DNA from: Arthrinium phaeospermum
Taxonomy: Eukaryota; Ascomycota; Sordariomycetes; Amphisphaeriales; Apiosporaceae
DNA: 64,000 nt
Reading direction: 5' to 3'
Assembly (NCBI GenBank): GCA_006503535.1
Contig: QYRS01000013.1
Location: forward strand, 930,001-994,000
Under the pieces are notes generated by a model. The model worked only from the letters and a program-made list of their open reading frames with translations, was not told where the DNA came from and made no database searches. A program made the position numbers and the translations under genes. Each line of letters begins with the position of its first letter. The first letter of the stretch is position 1. Below are positions 1 through 13,130 of the stretch, one piece after another.

Positions 1-48
1 TGTTCAAGCGACGGCTGCTTTTCACATTCCACCCTTCAGAAATCTTCT

Positions 49-1026
49 ATGATGGCACCCATGATAAACGATCACGAGGCAGGGACGGTTGTCGGTAAAG
101 ACAAGCCGACCATTTACGTCATCGACTCCTTCCACCCCAAAGCTATCGAGCATGCGAGGACATTATTCAATGTGGTTCTGAACACAGATAAAGAGTTCAC
201 CGGCTGGCAACAAAAGGCCAAGGTCATTTTAATACGGAGTTCTTACATGAGAGCCGATGACATCGCAAAATGCCCGAACCTGATAGCAATTGGCAAGCAC
301 GGCGTCGGCATTGACAAGATCGACAAGGAGGCCTGCGATGCCCGCGGCATCAGGATCCTCAACACCCCGGGCGCCAACGCCCAGGCCGTAGCCGAGATAG
401 TCGTCGCCCTCGCCATGGCGGTAGCGCGCAACATCCCGTCCATCTACGCGCGGCAGCTGAGCCAGCCGGTGCCCAAGGAGACGTGCACGGGTCAGACGCT
501 GTTCGGCAAGACCATCGGCATCATCGGCATGGGCAACATCGGGCGCAAGGTGGCGCAGATGCTGCAGGGCGGCTTCGCGGCCAACATCGTCGCCTACGAC
601 CCCTACCTGCCCGCCGGCGCCTGGCCCGACATCCCGCACCGCCGCGTGCCGGCCTACCGGGACCTGCTGGCCGACGCCGACGTCCTGACGCTGCACGTGC
701 CCCTGACGGACGAGACGCGCGGCATGATTTCGTACGCCGAATTGAGCGTCATGAAGCGCACCGCCATCGTCGTCAACGCGGCGCGCGGCGGCATTGTGGA
801 CGAGGCCGACCTGCGCCGCGCGCTCGAGGAGGGGCTCATCTGGGGCGCCGGGCTCGACGCCCACGAGCAGGAGCCGCCCACGGCCGAGCGCTACGGGGCG
901 CTCTGGCGGCTGCCCAATGTCGTCAGCACGCCGCATATTGGCGCGGCGACCGACGATGCGCAGCTCATGTCGGCGTTGGGGGCGGTCAATAACACGTACG
1001 AGTATCTGAAGAGTCTGGAGACGTAG
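49..1026 (+). CDS. D-isomer-specific 2-hydroxyacid dehydrogenase (PGDH-like)
   Basis: Single-exon 325-aa protein of the D-2-hydroxyacid dehydrogenase family, which oxidises D-2-hydroxyacids (3-phosphoglycerate, glycerate, glyoxylate-type substrates) with NAD(P). The Rossmann loop GMGNIG lies at about residues 160-165. The catalytic triad of the family is present: Arg246 in NAARGG, Glu275 in HEQEP, and His296 in TPHIG. Length matches the short form without a C-terminal ACT domain, so it is probably not the feedback-regulated serine-biosynthesis enzyme. Two Met codons open the frame (MMAP); the first is used. The GC-rich coding stretch produces long antisense frames that are shadows. The fold is certain; the substrate cannot be told from sequence. 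Only 48 bases of upstream sequence are in the window, so an upstream exon cannot be excluded. Confidence 0.93.
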   Translation: MMAPMINDHEAGTVVGKDKPTIYVIDSFHPKAIEHARTLFNVVLNTDKEFTGWQQKAKVILIRSSYMRADDIAKCPNLIAIGKHGVGIDKIDKEACDARGIRILNTPGANAQAVAEIVVALAMAVARNIPSIYARQLSQPVPKETCTGQTLFGKTIGIIGMGNIGRKVAQMLQGGFAANIVAYDPYLPAGAWPDIPHRRVPAYRDLLADADVLTLHVPLTDETRGMISYAELSVMKRTAIVVNAARGGIVDEADLRRALEEGLIWGAGLDAHEQEPPTAERYGALWRLPNVVSTPHIGAATDDAQLMSALGAVNNTYEYLKSLET

Positions 1027-1682
1027 ATTTTGTGTTTTATACTCTATTTAATAATGCAATGTTGCGTACAAAATAACCAACAGTTTCCATCAGCCAATAC
1101 ACAAGATGTGTTTTGACATGAGGTCGGGGTCTTGTGACACTATAATAATGCTGCTTAAACTTCAGCTGCCTTCGTAAAGAACATACCCTGGGAGATGTTG
1201 CACGGCATATTCATTTCGTATCCTACCGGTGGGATTCTGTACTGCTGCCCAGACCGTGTCGATTCGGAAGGGCAATACCCCATGGGCAAAATACTTATCC
1301 TTATCGAAAAAAAAAACTGCCTTCCACATGATTTCCCCGCAAACGGGCGACATGCGGTATGACAGGGAAGAGCTTCGGGCATTGTCCGATTCTCACCCCC
1401 CTGACGGCACTAGGGAGTGCTCATGAGCTCGTCTCCGCACCATCACTGCTTCATGCGGAGAACCTGCTCGATGCCGTACTACCAGGATACCGGTACATGC
1501 GGGGAATTGCCATGGGTCTGGTGCTTGTTTGTCTGAATCAATATATCAAGAGGTCTTGGCCCCCGGAGCCAAGAGGTGCTTAAATATTGCTTGGTAGTAG
1601 ATCCATTTTCGTGGCACCTGTTACTTCATATTTCACGACCAGCAGAACTTGGGTTTTCTGTAATCTTGCTGTCTTGCCTATC
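1027..1682. other. Intergenic, no gene seen
   Basis: About 650 bases between two genes of the same orientation. It must hold the 3' end of the dehydrogenase gene and the promoter of the MFS permease. A run of ten A lies near 1308-1318. No RNA gene or plausible coding exon was seen. Confidence 0.5.
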
Positions 1683-3315
1683 ATGTCGACGCAAAATCGC
1701 GACCTGTCTAATGATCTAGACGTCAAGATCGATGCCAGCCATGTTGAGAATGAGGTTGGCCTTGCCGGCACCGCCGCGCCCCTGAGGAGCGCTGATCCCA
1801 AAAACTTCATGGAAACTTACCGATCCTATGCCCCCGAGTTCGCCAGGGATACGGAGAGGAGGTTGGTGCGCAAGATCGACTCCCGTTTGATGCCCTTCGT
1901 TGTCATCATCTACCTCTTCAACTACCTCGACCGGAACTCCATTACCCAGGCTCGACTATACGGACTGCAGGAGGACACACATGTCCAAGGCGCCATGTAC
2001 CAGACGGCTATCAGCATCTTCTCCGCCGGGTACATCTTCATGCAGCTGCCCAGTACGCTCATGATGAGCAAGTTCCAGCCTCATCTATTCTTGGTGAGTT
2101 ATAGCAATTCGGAACGAAGGAAATGCCACATCCTTGCTAACGACCCGCTTCTAGCCTGGAGTCATCGTGATATGGGCGATTGTGAGTGGCTGCACCGCGG
2201 CGACGTCTAGCGCTGCCGGGCTCCTCACTGTTCGTTTCTTTCTTGGGTTGGTGGAAGCCCCCTTCTTCCCTGGCGCCATCTACTACCTCAGCTGTTGGTA
2301 CACCAAGAAGGAGCTGGGCGTGCGAATGGCCCTGCTCGTCTGTGGCCTGCTGCTGTCCAACTCCTTTGCAGGGCTCATCTCTGCTGGCATCCTCTCCGGG
2401 ATGGCCGGCGTGGGCAATCTCGCCGCATGGAGGTGGCTATTCATCCTGGAGGGGTTGGCCACGGTAGTTGTCGGGGTCACTGGATACTTCGTCATCCCAG
2501 ACTACCCGGGTACCACAAAGTGGCTCACCGAGGAAGAGAAAGTCGTGGCTCAGGGTCGTCTAGCTGCAGATGCCGGCAACGAAGACGGCACGGGCGAGGA
2601 CGAGGTTACCATCTGGCAGGGCATCGCGTGGGCTCTCAAGGACTGCCGAGTTTGGCTCTTTGCGTGCCTCCAGATGGCCACGACGGCGTCCATCTCTTAC
2701 TCCCACTTCTTCCCGACCCTGATCCAGCAGATCGGTTTCAAGAACAGCACCACCGTCCTCCTGTTGACCGCGCCTCCCTACCTTTTCTCGTTCTTCTGGG
2801 CCATAGGGTTCGCATTTGATGCGGACAGGCGGCAGAAGCGATCGCCGCACGCCATCATCTCCGGCGCCGTGGCCATGGCGGCGACGGTGTGCCTCATCGC
2901 GCTGGGTGAGCAGAAGTGGGCGCGGTATGCGCTCACATTCTTCGTCTGCGCCGGCACATTCGGCATCTACTCGACGACCTACACGTGGCTGTCCTCGACC
3001 ATCGTCCAGCCGCGGGTCAAGCGCGCCGCGGCCATCGGCATCGCCAACACGTGCGCCAACGTCGCCTCGCTCTTCGCCAACTACTTCTGGCTGGACAAGT
3101 ACGAGCCCTACTTCCGCGAGTCGTGGGCTTGTCTCCTGGCCTTCCAGGCCTTGGGCATGGCATGCATCCTGACGCTGCGGTACATGATGAAGCGGCGAAA
3201 TGTACACTTTGAAAGACTGGCTGCCCAAATCAGCCCGAGCGATGCGGCAGCTATGGGTCGCATCACGGAGGAGGAACAGAGGGCTGTTGCGAATGGGTAC
3301 CGTTATATCATCTAG
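1683..3315 (+). CDS. MFS permease, anion:cation symporter (Dal5/Tna1-like)
   Basis: Two exons, 1683-2093 and 2155-3315, joined by a 61-base phase-0 intron (GTGAGT donor, TGCTAAC branch point, CTAG acceptor), give 523 aa. The first in-frame ATG at 1683 starts MSTQNRD. The sequence has the hallmarks of the fungal ACS subfamily of the major facilitator superfamily: NYLDRNSITQ in the first helix region, RFFLGLVEAPFFPGAIYYL and SCWYTKKELGVRMA around helices 4-5, and about 12 hydrophobic segments. Family members import allantoate, nicotinate, pantothenate or other organic anions across the plasma membrane with protons. The exact substrate is unknown. It lies downstream of, and in the same direction as, the hydroxyacid dehydrogenase; a functional link is possible but unproven. 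Confidence 0.9.
2094..2154 (+). other. Intron of the MFS permease gene
   Basis: Spliceosomal intron with GTGAGT donor, a textbook TGCTAAC branch point about 17 bases before the CTAG acceptor. Removing it joins ...PHLFL to PGVIV in frame, which the family alignment pattern requires; the unspliced frame ends after divergent sequence. Confidence 0.85.
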
Positions 3316-4813
3316 CTTAGCTTTGGTCAGCAGCTCGAGTTTGGAAGCTCACTGGAAAGTCCAAACTTTAGTTTTCTGTTGCAAGCAACGTTGAATCTGC
3401 TCAAGCTTGGTGATATTGGCTCAGCCGTGCACCTTAGAATCACATCGAGACGCCCATCTGCTTCATTGAGTCAATAAGCGTCGCCTGTTGCATAGACGAT
3501 GCCCTTATTGTAGGATGACGCTGGCATGGCATGGCACGGCACGGCGTGGCCGCGAACTCTTAGTTGCTTCTGCTCCTGGCCTGGGGTGAGACAAGACCTC
3601 GAAATGTCTCATTGCTATCCACACTTTCCCCAGATTTCGAACTCAATTCGCTGGCAGCTCGGATGTGATGCCTGCGGCTGAGACCATCTGATGCATACGG
3701 CTCATTCTTCTCACGTAGGGCCGAAGAGGCTGCGAGGCACTATGCATGAAGGTGTCATGTTTCTCACAATGCCATAGTATCCTTTGCAGCTCATCATCAA
3801 CGAAACGAACCCGAGAGGTGTGTAAATAAAGCAAGAGGTACTTGCTCCATCGATAGAATCAATGGATCCGCTGGCTGACCTCCACAGCGCTGGAAAAACG
3901 TGACTGACACCTGAACTGTCAGCGGACGCTTGGCCATTAGCGCTACTTGACTCAACTAAACAAACAACCTTGTCAGGCCTAACTTGAATTGAAGGTGGAT
4001 CTCACCCCAGAATGCGAAAGCCCTCGACATCACCTACCTACATACATGATGTAGTTGTGTATCATTGATTGGAAATGCAGACGATACATACCGCTCATTG
4101 CCTGGTATAAATTACTCGCCTGATTCTTCCGCTCCTGATGTGGCCTGCCCCATTTGTTCCCTGGTTATCAGAATGTGCCCATAAGAATGTTGAGTGGGAC
4201 TGCCACTGCCAGATACAGTACTTACCCAGGTTAGCATCTGTGATCGGCTTGTGACTTATGCAGCTACTTTGGTGCAGGCAGCGCGTCTGTCTAGTAGGTA
4301 CTTGTCCTACCCATGCAGTGAAGCCAATTGCTCAGGAGAATATTATATGTATCTTGAAACCACGTACATGCAACTAGATAACCGTCAGAAATGACTTCGA
4401 AGATGGAGAATGGTGATGAGACTGATAATAATGATTCAAGTTGTTGGGTGCGGGGCAAACAATCCATTGGAAGCCTGAGTTGCAGCATAAGCTTGCTTAA
4501 AGTTAATTGAGCATCCATCAGCCATCAATTGACATGTTCTTCGCACGGCCCTCACGCCTGCAGAGCTGCCTGGCTCGGTCCAACCGCGCCTAAGGAAAGA
4601 GTGACGGGTATGTCAGCGGCCCGCCTTGCAGAGCGAAAGAGAGAGAAAGAGTAATAGAGCCCAGCGCCTACTTGCTACTCAATACATATCAGCAACCACC
4701 AACTGATTATCTCTATCTGGCACCAGCAGAATCGCCTTTTCAAGGGTCTTCTCTTAAGCATCGCCGATGCTGTGCCATGTGCATCGATATTCTTCATTGC
4801 AGTAATATGCATT
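3316..4813. other. Intergenic 1.5 kb, promoter of kog1
   Basis: No gene recognised. Near 3521-3552 there is a short imperfect repeat of ggcatggc/ggcacggc units. A purine-rich GAGA-type tract (gagagagaaagag) lies near 4631-4645, about 170 bases before the kog1 start. Short frames here (for example the minus frame at 3643-3834) lack family resemblance. Confidence 0.45.
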
Positions 4814-7800
4814 ATGTCTGCCGTCGCACATAATGGGAGGGGATTAGACCACCAACAGCTTCAGCTCCATCACCAACCTCCAGCGACGTCCGCCAATCCT
4901 CAACCCTCTTCTTCACACCAAAGCCGACGCGTTTCCAGCTCGGGCGCTTCTACATCTAGAGTCGCACGCTTTGGACCTACTCCAGTGGCACACCGGGCAA
5001 ACCAGAGCACCTCTGCCGCCATGCCATCGCATCCGGGGTCGAGCAGCAGCGCATTTGCGCAATACCAGCAACAGCCGCCGCCGTCGCGGGGCTCCGATAT
5101 AGTGAACGGGCAGACCAATGGTGTCTATGACGACGACACAGACCAGGATGGCGACCGCCGACCTTCCAGCGCCCCGGGAAACAAGCCCCGAGTCTCAATC
5201 GCTACATCGTTCGACGACTCCGACCGCGAGACGCCCAGACGCCGGCCGAAGCCTCCCCTGCTGCGCTCCAAAAGTGAGCACTTTCCTCGGCATGAAGAGG
5301 CGGATCTGTCGGACGACGAGGTGTACGAATGGAGCGCGCGCCATGGTTTCGAAGACCATTATCAGTCGGAAGATATTATCTCCCAGCTAGCAAATGTAAG
5401 TTGTTGCTCGCGTCTACGCATGAACCCATGAGCAATGGCGGCGTTCGAGGGCGGCATCCGTGTCGAAGGAAAAGATAGGTGCTTTGTGTGATTGTGACGT
5501 TCTGCCACTTGGATATTTCGTGGCCAGGATACACCATCTCGTGAGAGGCTGGACTTTGGTCTCCGCCCGAGCTGAGCTGTCTTGGGCTTTGTCAATGCAA
5601 CACCACTCATATCCTACCTACCCCAGAGCACTCGCTGCAAGAACCAACATTGTATATACTAACATGTTCTGGACAGAATTGGTACATGTACTACACCGAT
5701 AAACGCCACGAAACCACTGGTCACCCAAAATCACCAGACTACACCATTGAAGACTGGCGCATGCGGGATCGCCTCAAGACTGTGTCCGCTGCTCTTGCAG
5801 TATGTCTCAACATAGGAGTCGAACCACCAGACCAGCTAAGGACCAATCCTGGTGCAAAACTAGAAGCATGGACGGATCCTTACGGTCAGAAGGCGCTTGA
5901 GAACATCGGTAAGGCCCTGCAGAATCAGTACGAGAACATATCGGTGCGCACGAGATACAAGCAATACCTGGATCCTTCGGTGGAAGAAACAAAGAAGTTC
6001 TGCATATCCTTAAGGAGGAACGCCAAGGATGAGCGTGTACTTCTGCACTACAACGGACATGGCGTACCGAAACCTACCAGCTCTGGAGAGATCTGGGTGT
6101 TCAACAAGAACTATACTCAGTACATCCCAGTGTCTCTCTACGACCTACAACACTGGCTCCAGGCCCCAACCATCTTTGTATGGGATTGCTCTGAGGCCGG
6201 CAACATATTAACTAATTATCATCGTTTCGTTGAGAAACACGAGGAAGAGGAAGAGACGGCAGCCGCTGCTGATCCAAGCTACGAGAAGGTCAAGTTCCGC
6301 TCGTACCTGCATCTGGCCGCTTGTGCCGCCAAAGAGAACCTGCCGACTAATCCTAAACTGCCTGCCGATCTGTTCACTGCCTGCTTGACTACCCCCATAG
6401 AAATGGCATTGTGGTATTTTGTTCTGCAAAACCCATTGAAGACGCACCTCACTCCAGAACGAGCCAAGAAGTTGCCTGGCCGCCTTCAAGAGAGGCGGAC
6501 ACCGCTTGGCGAGCTCAACTGGATCTTCACTGCCATTACCGATACGATAGCCTGGACTTCTTTGCCCCGGCACTTATTCCGCAAGTTCTTCAGACAAGAT
6601 CTAATGGTGGCAGCATTATTTCGCAATTTCATTCTGGCCCAGCGTATTATGATGGTATACGGGTGCCATCCACAGTCATATCCTGAACTGCCTGATACAC
6701 ACCAGCACCCTCTCTGGGAGAGCTGGGATCTCGCCGTTGATCTTGCCCTGGCTCAGCTGCCGATGCTGGAACGAAAAGAACATGAAGGAATCGAGTTTGA
6801 GTATCAGAGCTCGACCTTTTTCACCGAACAACTCACGGCCTTTGAAGTATACATTGCCAGGGGTAATGCAAACGCACAGAACCCGCCGGAGCAACTGCCG
6901 GTGGTGCTTCAAGTCCTTCTGAGTCAACAGCATCGGGTACGGGCTCTTATCCTCTTAAGCAGATTCTTGGACCTGGGTCCTTGGGCTGTCCAGCTTGCAC
7001 TTAGCATCGGTATCTTCCCGTATGTGCTCAAACTGCTGCAGTCAGCCGCGAATGAGTTGAAGCCTGTCATGGTCTACATTTGGACCAGAATACTGGCTGT
7101 GGACATCTCGTGTCAGCCCGACCTCATCAAAGATAGTGGCTATGGCTACTTCTCGGCGATCATGAGACCGTCGGAAGGCCTTGTCGTCGCCAACGACGAG
7201 CACAAGGCGATGTGTGCTTTCATCTTGGCGATGCTTTGCAAAGGATATAGACCCGGACAAGTGGTTTGCAATCAGAGCAATAACTCCGAAAAGCCTGAGA
7301 TCATGTCATCGTGTTTGGCGCACCTTGGAAACGAGGAGAACCCACTTCTGAGGCAATGGGCTTGCCTTTGCGTCAGTCAGTTATGGCAAGACTTCCCGGA
7401 GGCGAAATGGAGAGGCATCAGAGAGAATGCGCCCCTAAAATTGTCAACCTTGACCAAGGACCCTTGCTGTGAGGTCCGTGCTTCAGTCGTTCACGCCTTG
7501 ACAACCTTTTTGGGCATTCCAGACTTGACCGACGAGGTTGCTCGCATTGAGGAGTCCATTGCCTGGACCCTGCTGGATATGGCTAATGATGGAAGCCCTC
7601 TGGTCCGCAAAGAGTTGGTGGTGTTCCTTTCTCACTTTGTACCTCGGTACGACAGCAAGTTCATTGTTGCTGCTTACGAGCAACTGATGGAGGAGAAAGA
7701 ATATCTCGTCCACCCACCGCAGAACGAGGGTCTGGATTACAAGCTCGGGCTTCACTATGCAAGACAGGAGAACCGCAATGCCGACGGCAGTATCAAGCCG

Positions 7801-9599
7801 GCAGTCCAGGGATTCTCGCATAACACGGTTTTCGCCGCTTGCTGGAAGCACGTCCTGATACTCGCCGTGGATCCTCACCCAGAGGTTCAAAGAGATGCCA
7901 CTATCATTGTGGATTACGTCCACCAGGCCTTACTCGACTCTCCTGTCAGTGTCCATGCCAAGAATCTCATGGACGACATCCAAAGGCGAGTGCGGGGCCC
8001 GAGAGGCCAAGGTCACAGAAAGCAGGCGTCCAGTTCAAGAAATAGCATGATGCACACGAACCCTTCGGATACATCAGCCCCCGAGCCTTCGCCTGGTCTT
8101 TTGAAGCGTACGGCCAGTCTTCTCTTCTCGGGCATCTGGGGCGGGGAAGATAGGCCCTACCCGTCCGCGCCCTTGCAGTCTCCTGGTTTGGTCCGCAGTG
8201 GCTCCCAGAAGTTCCGTAGTGCTGCCGAGTGGATAGCACCCCAGGAGCAGAATGACCCTTCAACGATAGCGAGCCACTACCATGTGACGGACGAGCCTGT
8301 TTCCGGTGGGTTTGAGGAGCGCAGCGTGAAAGAGCTGCCAACTCTGCCATTGAAGAGCACGCTCCTGGACTGGTCTATTGAATATTTCCGCGAACCGCAG
8401 ATGAAACCAACTGAGGCAGAAGAACCCGGCAGTACCGAATACAACGAGCGCCTTTGGAGGAGATCTCGGAATGAGAACATCCTCCGAGAAACTCAGCCGC
8501 AGAAACATTATGCTGGCACTCACAAGTGGAACAACCAGCTCGCCATTATGAACAATGGCGCCCAGCCAGCAAAGATGACCTTCCACCAATTCGAAGATCA
8601 CCTCGCCGTCGCCGATGATGGTAATACCGTCAATATCTGGGACTGGAAGAAACAGCACCGAATTGGCCGCTTTTCCAATGGAAACCCGGAAGGCTCCAAG
8701 ATCAGTGATATGAAATTCATCAATGAGGACGATACGGCCTTCTTGATGACCGGTTCCTCGGACGGTGTTATCCGTATTTACCGTCACTACGACTCGGAGA
8801 AGACAGAGCTTGCCGCCTCCTGGAGAGCCCTCACACACATGGTTCCCAGCAACGTCAACTCGGGCATGGTGTTCGACTGGCAACAGGTCACCGGTAAGGT
8901 GCTCGTGGCTGGCGATGTCCGTGTCATCCGGGTATGGGCGGCGGCATATGAAACATGCATTGCGGACATTCCGGCACGGTCGGGCTCGTGTGTCACGTCC
9001 ATCACTTCCGACCAAATGACTGGTAACGTCTTCGTCGCTGGATTTGGCGATGGTGCCGTACGCGTCTTCGACACAAGACTGAAGTCACAGGAGTCAATGG
9101 TCAAGAAGTGGAAAGACGATTCAGACAGGCAGTGGATTAAGAGTGTGCACATGCAGCGCGGTGGCCAGCGTGAGCTGCTCACGGCCAGCCGCAACGGCAA
9201 AGTCAAGCTCTGGGACATTCGGATGGACGCGCCTCTCAAGGTTGTGCAGACGACAAGAGATACCCTCCGCACAGCAAGCACCCACGAGCACCTGCCTGTG
9301 TTCTCTGTGTAAGTAGACGATGCCCCCCTTACCGTGATTCGTACTGTTTGTTCTCGTACTAACCATTCTTCAGCGGTACTTCTGCCCATTGCGTCAAGGT
9401 TTTTAACTTCGACGGAAACGAGCTGTCTCGCATGGAGCCCTACTCGAGCTTCTTGCAACAGAGCCGAGGAGCGCCTATCTCCACGACCGCATTCCATCCC
9501 CATCGCATGATCCTGGGTTGTGCCGCACGGGGCGACCACCACATCAATCTGTTCACGTGCGCCCAAGAGACACCTCAGGCGTATCTCAACTCCCTCTAG
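4814..9599 (+). CDS. kog1: Kog1/raptor, scaffold subunit of TORC1
   Basis: Three exons (4814-5395, 5677-9308, 9374-9599; introns of 281 and 65 bases, GTAAGT donors) encode 1479 aa. Raptor presents substrates to TOR kinase in TORC1 at the vacuole. Residues 1-194 are Ser/Gln/Pro-rich and disordered. Exon 2 opens with the raptor N-terminal conserved domain (WRMRDRLKTVSAALAVCLN), a caspase-like fold with a GHG motif near residue 320 and WDCSEAGN at 363-370. HEAT repeats follow (about 500-900), then a Ser-rich linker (about 960-1120) and a C-terminal WD40 propeller from about 1143 (NIWDW, RIYRHYD, KVKLWDIRM). The first in-frame ATG is at 4814. Length agrees with yeast Kog1 and metazoan raptor. An essential single-copy gene, so a good anchor for placing the species. 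Confidence 0.97.
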
Positions 9600-11260
9600 G
9601 ATCACCTATGATCCTCCACCCGGAGAATTAAGAGATATAATCAATATTTGCTGCCGACGCGGTCGCATTGTTGGGCAAGAGCAGAACTTCCAGGGCCCCC
9701 TCACTGCTGGCGTTTGAGCATTTTCCCGGGTAGTTTATTGACGTCATGAGGGGCTTGTTGAAACGTGTATATTGAATCGTTCGGAGTTCAGGATTGTCTT
9801 TGTTCGTGTATTTGGTTGATCAGTAGATCACGGCGGTCTGATGACCCAAAGGATTGGGTCATTCGTGTTTTTGGTGTTCTTCCGGGGGGGCTATGGTTTT
9901 GCATCCCGAGAATAACCGAGATTTCTAGAGCTGAAGACAAGAACTCCTATACCAGCGTAATATTTTATAATGAGAAACCATAATAAGCGCGCATTACGAA
10001 GCTTTGGCCATGTATCTTTGGTGCCAAGTATCAGTCCAAGGGCCGCTCTCCTGCGCATTTCCCCTTTTCTTTTCTTCATGGGCATTTGGCGGGCCACCTG
10101 CTGTACCCCTTGAAGCTCTTCCTGCACTCAACGGAGGTATACGCCAAATTCGCTTTTATCATTTTCCACAAGCGAGGAACCGGTCACCACTACCATTGCT
10201 AGCTATTTGCTTTGCCTTCTGGTATCCTCTTCAATACCTGGGGGTGTGGGTTGGGGCAAGTCGCACTCGAAGTCATATCAGCATGCAGGCCCAAATAGGG
10301 GGTCCATACATGACCCTGGACATAGGACGGTTGGATTTGAAGATCCGCCACCTAACTCATTCTACGGATGGCATTCTTCTTTTGAGTGTAGTGTATTGAC
10401 TCGAGCATGATATCCAGGTACGCTGACAACAGTCGCTTGGGGATTCTTTCTTAGTTGCAAGCGCACGGGGCTGTGGATGGTTGTGGACAGAAAGACCAAA
10501 GAAAAGTCGTGGGCTCGTTGGGGTAGATGGAATGAGGTAATCAGGGCACCTGGTACTATAAGGTCGAATGTACAATGACCGTATTCATTTTTGAAGGGCA
10601 CGATAAGGGAGAGGGGCAAACATGACTTCAAGCTCAGGCGAAGCTGGAGCAGTGTCTGTATCTGGGCTACACTATAATAAGCACTATCTATAGATCGAGG
10701 TCAAATTAAGCTTGTACACAAGGTCGAGACTAGAGTGATGAGGCTTGGTGTAGATCGGCGTGAGGATACATGATTAAACGAACTTGAAAGATTATTCGGG
10801 CTATACTAATAACCGTGATAGTCTGACTACAGCAAGTCCGAATATCGGGAGCATTGGAAATGGACTAAGGCATGTAAAGGAACTTGAAGATTATTTCAGT
10901 TGGATAGGAATGAGTAATAGAAGTAAGATACGTAGAGATAATTGATACTGAAGTCTAGCCACCTACTGGAATTTCTGCAGGTAGGTATTCGTATTAAACC
11001 ACGGGGACGCATTTGTATAATTCTTAGTGGCGTCTAACTTTGCTTATAAAAGTATGGAGATAGCCTCGAGTATGGTTCGAGAAAATAAAGCATCGAATGC
11101 TTTTCCCCTGAGTAACAAGGGGGAGAAACTTGATACAACCACAATTACACTCACTCCTCGTCTTCAACATGTATTATGCGTCTGCGAGTCGCCATGTAAG
11201 TCGAGTATGGTCACTGATGCCCTTGGCAGTTTAGGTCTCCACCTCCCCAGGTGTCTGATA
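9600..11260. other. Intergenic between convergent genes
   Basis: About 1.66 kb separate the convergent 3' ends of kog1 and the amine oxidase gene, unusually long for convergent fungal genes. The part from about 10650 to 11050 is AT-rich and holds two similar short segments (gaacttgaaagattattcgg near 10781 and ggaacttgaagattatttca near 10880). No coding exon, tRNA or transposon motif was recognised. Confidence 0.4.
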
Positions 11261-13130
11261 CTAAGTTACACATGCATCGGGCTTGCCTTCAATGCCATAA
11301 GTTAGAAAGCTACTTACAGGCCAGCCATTGGCTGGACTGTACTCATTCAAAGTAGTAGTTCCATGGAGCACTTCGTATCTGGCCATGCCACCAGCAGACC
11401 CGGTTTGGTTCTTGATCATCTGGGCAATCGTCTCCCCAATCTCGCGGCCCTCAAACCAGGCACCTGTCGATCATGGACGTCAGTATTGTTCCTCCGGGAA
11501 ACCATATACGTGCGTCAAGGTAAGATTGCAGAAAGCAGCATTGAAACTTTGAATGACGCAAACAAGTTGACGGAAAGGAGAGAGAGAGGGGTGGGCTTCT
11601 CAGATCGCGTACCCTGTAAGAAGCCATAATATTGCGCCGACATGGCCTCGCCAGCAAAATACAATCTGCCGACATTGGCACGGAGGTTCTGATGCTTTTC
11701 CAGTGTCATGCCCACTGGCCAGTTGGAATAGGAGCCAAAGGCCATTCTTGGCGGTAGAAAGTTAGTGTTGTGAACATAGTTTGAGTTTGCAAAGGCAAGG
11801 GGTCAACCAACTCTTCAAAACTCCACCGTGGGTAGTAAAACGCCACTGGGTCTGGAACTTGTTTGTCTGGGAACATCGACCGCAACACCGCGAGACCCTC
11901 ATCTTTTGTCGTTTCGTCTGGCTGCTGCTCCACCCTGTAGGCTTCATTCTCGACCACCGTGACGAAAATGATGTTAGAGCCCTCCAAGAATCCCGGGCCA
12001 GTAAGCGACTGCCATGCGGGATAGTAGCCGCGGACTTTTGGATCTGCATATAGGAAATACTGCGTGTTCGGGTCCCAGAAAGTCTCGTTGAACTGGTAGA
12101 AAATCTTGGTGTAGGTACCCATCTGGAACTGATCGATGGCCTCACGCTTCCAACGCGGCAATGGAGGATCGAAAGTGACCACATCGTTCTGTAGCACCCC
12201 TACAGAGAAGGTCGAAATGGCGTAATCTGCCTGTATGCAACCGTCGTGTGTCTTGACTATGACTCCCTGGTCTGAATAAGTCAAAGACTCGACGGTAGTG
12301 TTGAGCATAAGGCGCGTATCGTTTGCCCCCAGGAACGTCTGGCTCTCGCCAATGATGAATGCATTGTATCCTCTTTGATCCCAGACATAATTGTTATCTT
12401 CAGAGAATTGGTAGAACGTCAGGTTGTATCCTGTGATTCTGGAAGTTTTACGTTAGCTGGGACTCAGCCACACCATGGACGAGACAGTAGCCGACCCGTA
12501 GAGAAACCCGCTGTCCTCGGGGGTCTGCGCGGTTTCCAAATCCCATGCCCACCACTCTGCTGCCTGCATTCTCATGTCTTTCTTCGGTTTCCAACCCGCC
12601 GTGCTCAAGCCAGCTCGGAAACTGGTATCCTGGAGGTTATCGGTGAGGATATATCCGGCGTCCTGCTCCGCGACGCCGTACACCTTCTCGTAGGCGGCAA
12701 GTACCCCAGTGTAGTCATTGTAGCCTTTCTCGTCGTAGGTGAGAATCGAGCTTTCATTGGAATACGTATTGTTGAGTCCGTATCTCTTAGCCAAAGTCCA
12801 GATGGGGTTCTCGGGTCCTCCTTCAGATACCAGACCCTGGACCCAGTTGGCACCGAGTTCCACTGTGTATGGCGCCTTGGTCTCGGGATTGACGCCGAAC
12901 TGCGTGTGGCGGACACGGCCTCCGATGTAACCATTTCTCTCGACAATAAGGAAGTCGGTCATCGAGGCATTGGACAGCGCTTGTGCTGCTGTAATGCCAG
13001 CGACTCCGGCACCCAGGATGGCCACTTTGGTCTTCCGACATTCGCCATCACGGGGAATAGCAGCACACCCTGCAGGCTGGAAGAGCTGGACCAGAGAGGA
13101 AAGAACTGAGGCATGGAGGGCCCAATGCAT
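11261..13130 (-). CDS. Secreted FAD-dependent polyamine/amine oxidase
   Basis: Four exons on the minus strand (13130-12496, 12438-11827, 11746-11613, 11463-11261) give about 527 aa of flavin amine oxidase, which oxidises spermidine/spermine or related amines and releases H2O2. A signal peptide (about residues 1-24, ending GCAA) suggests secretion. The FAD dinucleotide loop GAGVAG is at 40-45, followed by ERNGYIGGRV; the C-terminal FAD motif is GRLYFAGEAMSAQYYGFLQG, continued after splicing as AWFEGREIG. Exons 2 and 3 are forced by the frame change before GSYSNWPVG, which family members keep. Two donors (GTCGGC at 12495, GTGGAG at 11826) are non-consensus, so boundaries there are inferred. The last codons are uncertain: a GTAAGT at the 3' end could instead be a donor near 11318. 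Confidence 0.85.

Noticed and set aside
229..936. 235-codon minus-strand open frame
   Set aside because: Antisense to the 2-hydroxyacid dehydrogenase; shadow of codon bias.
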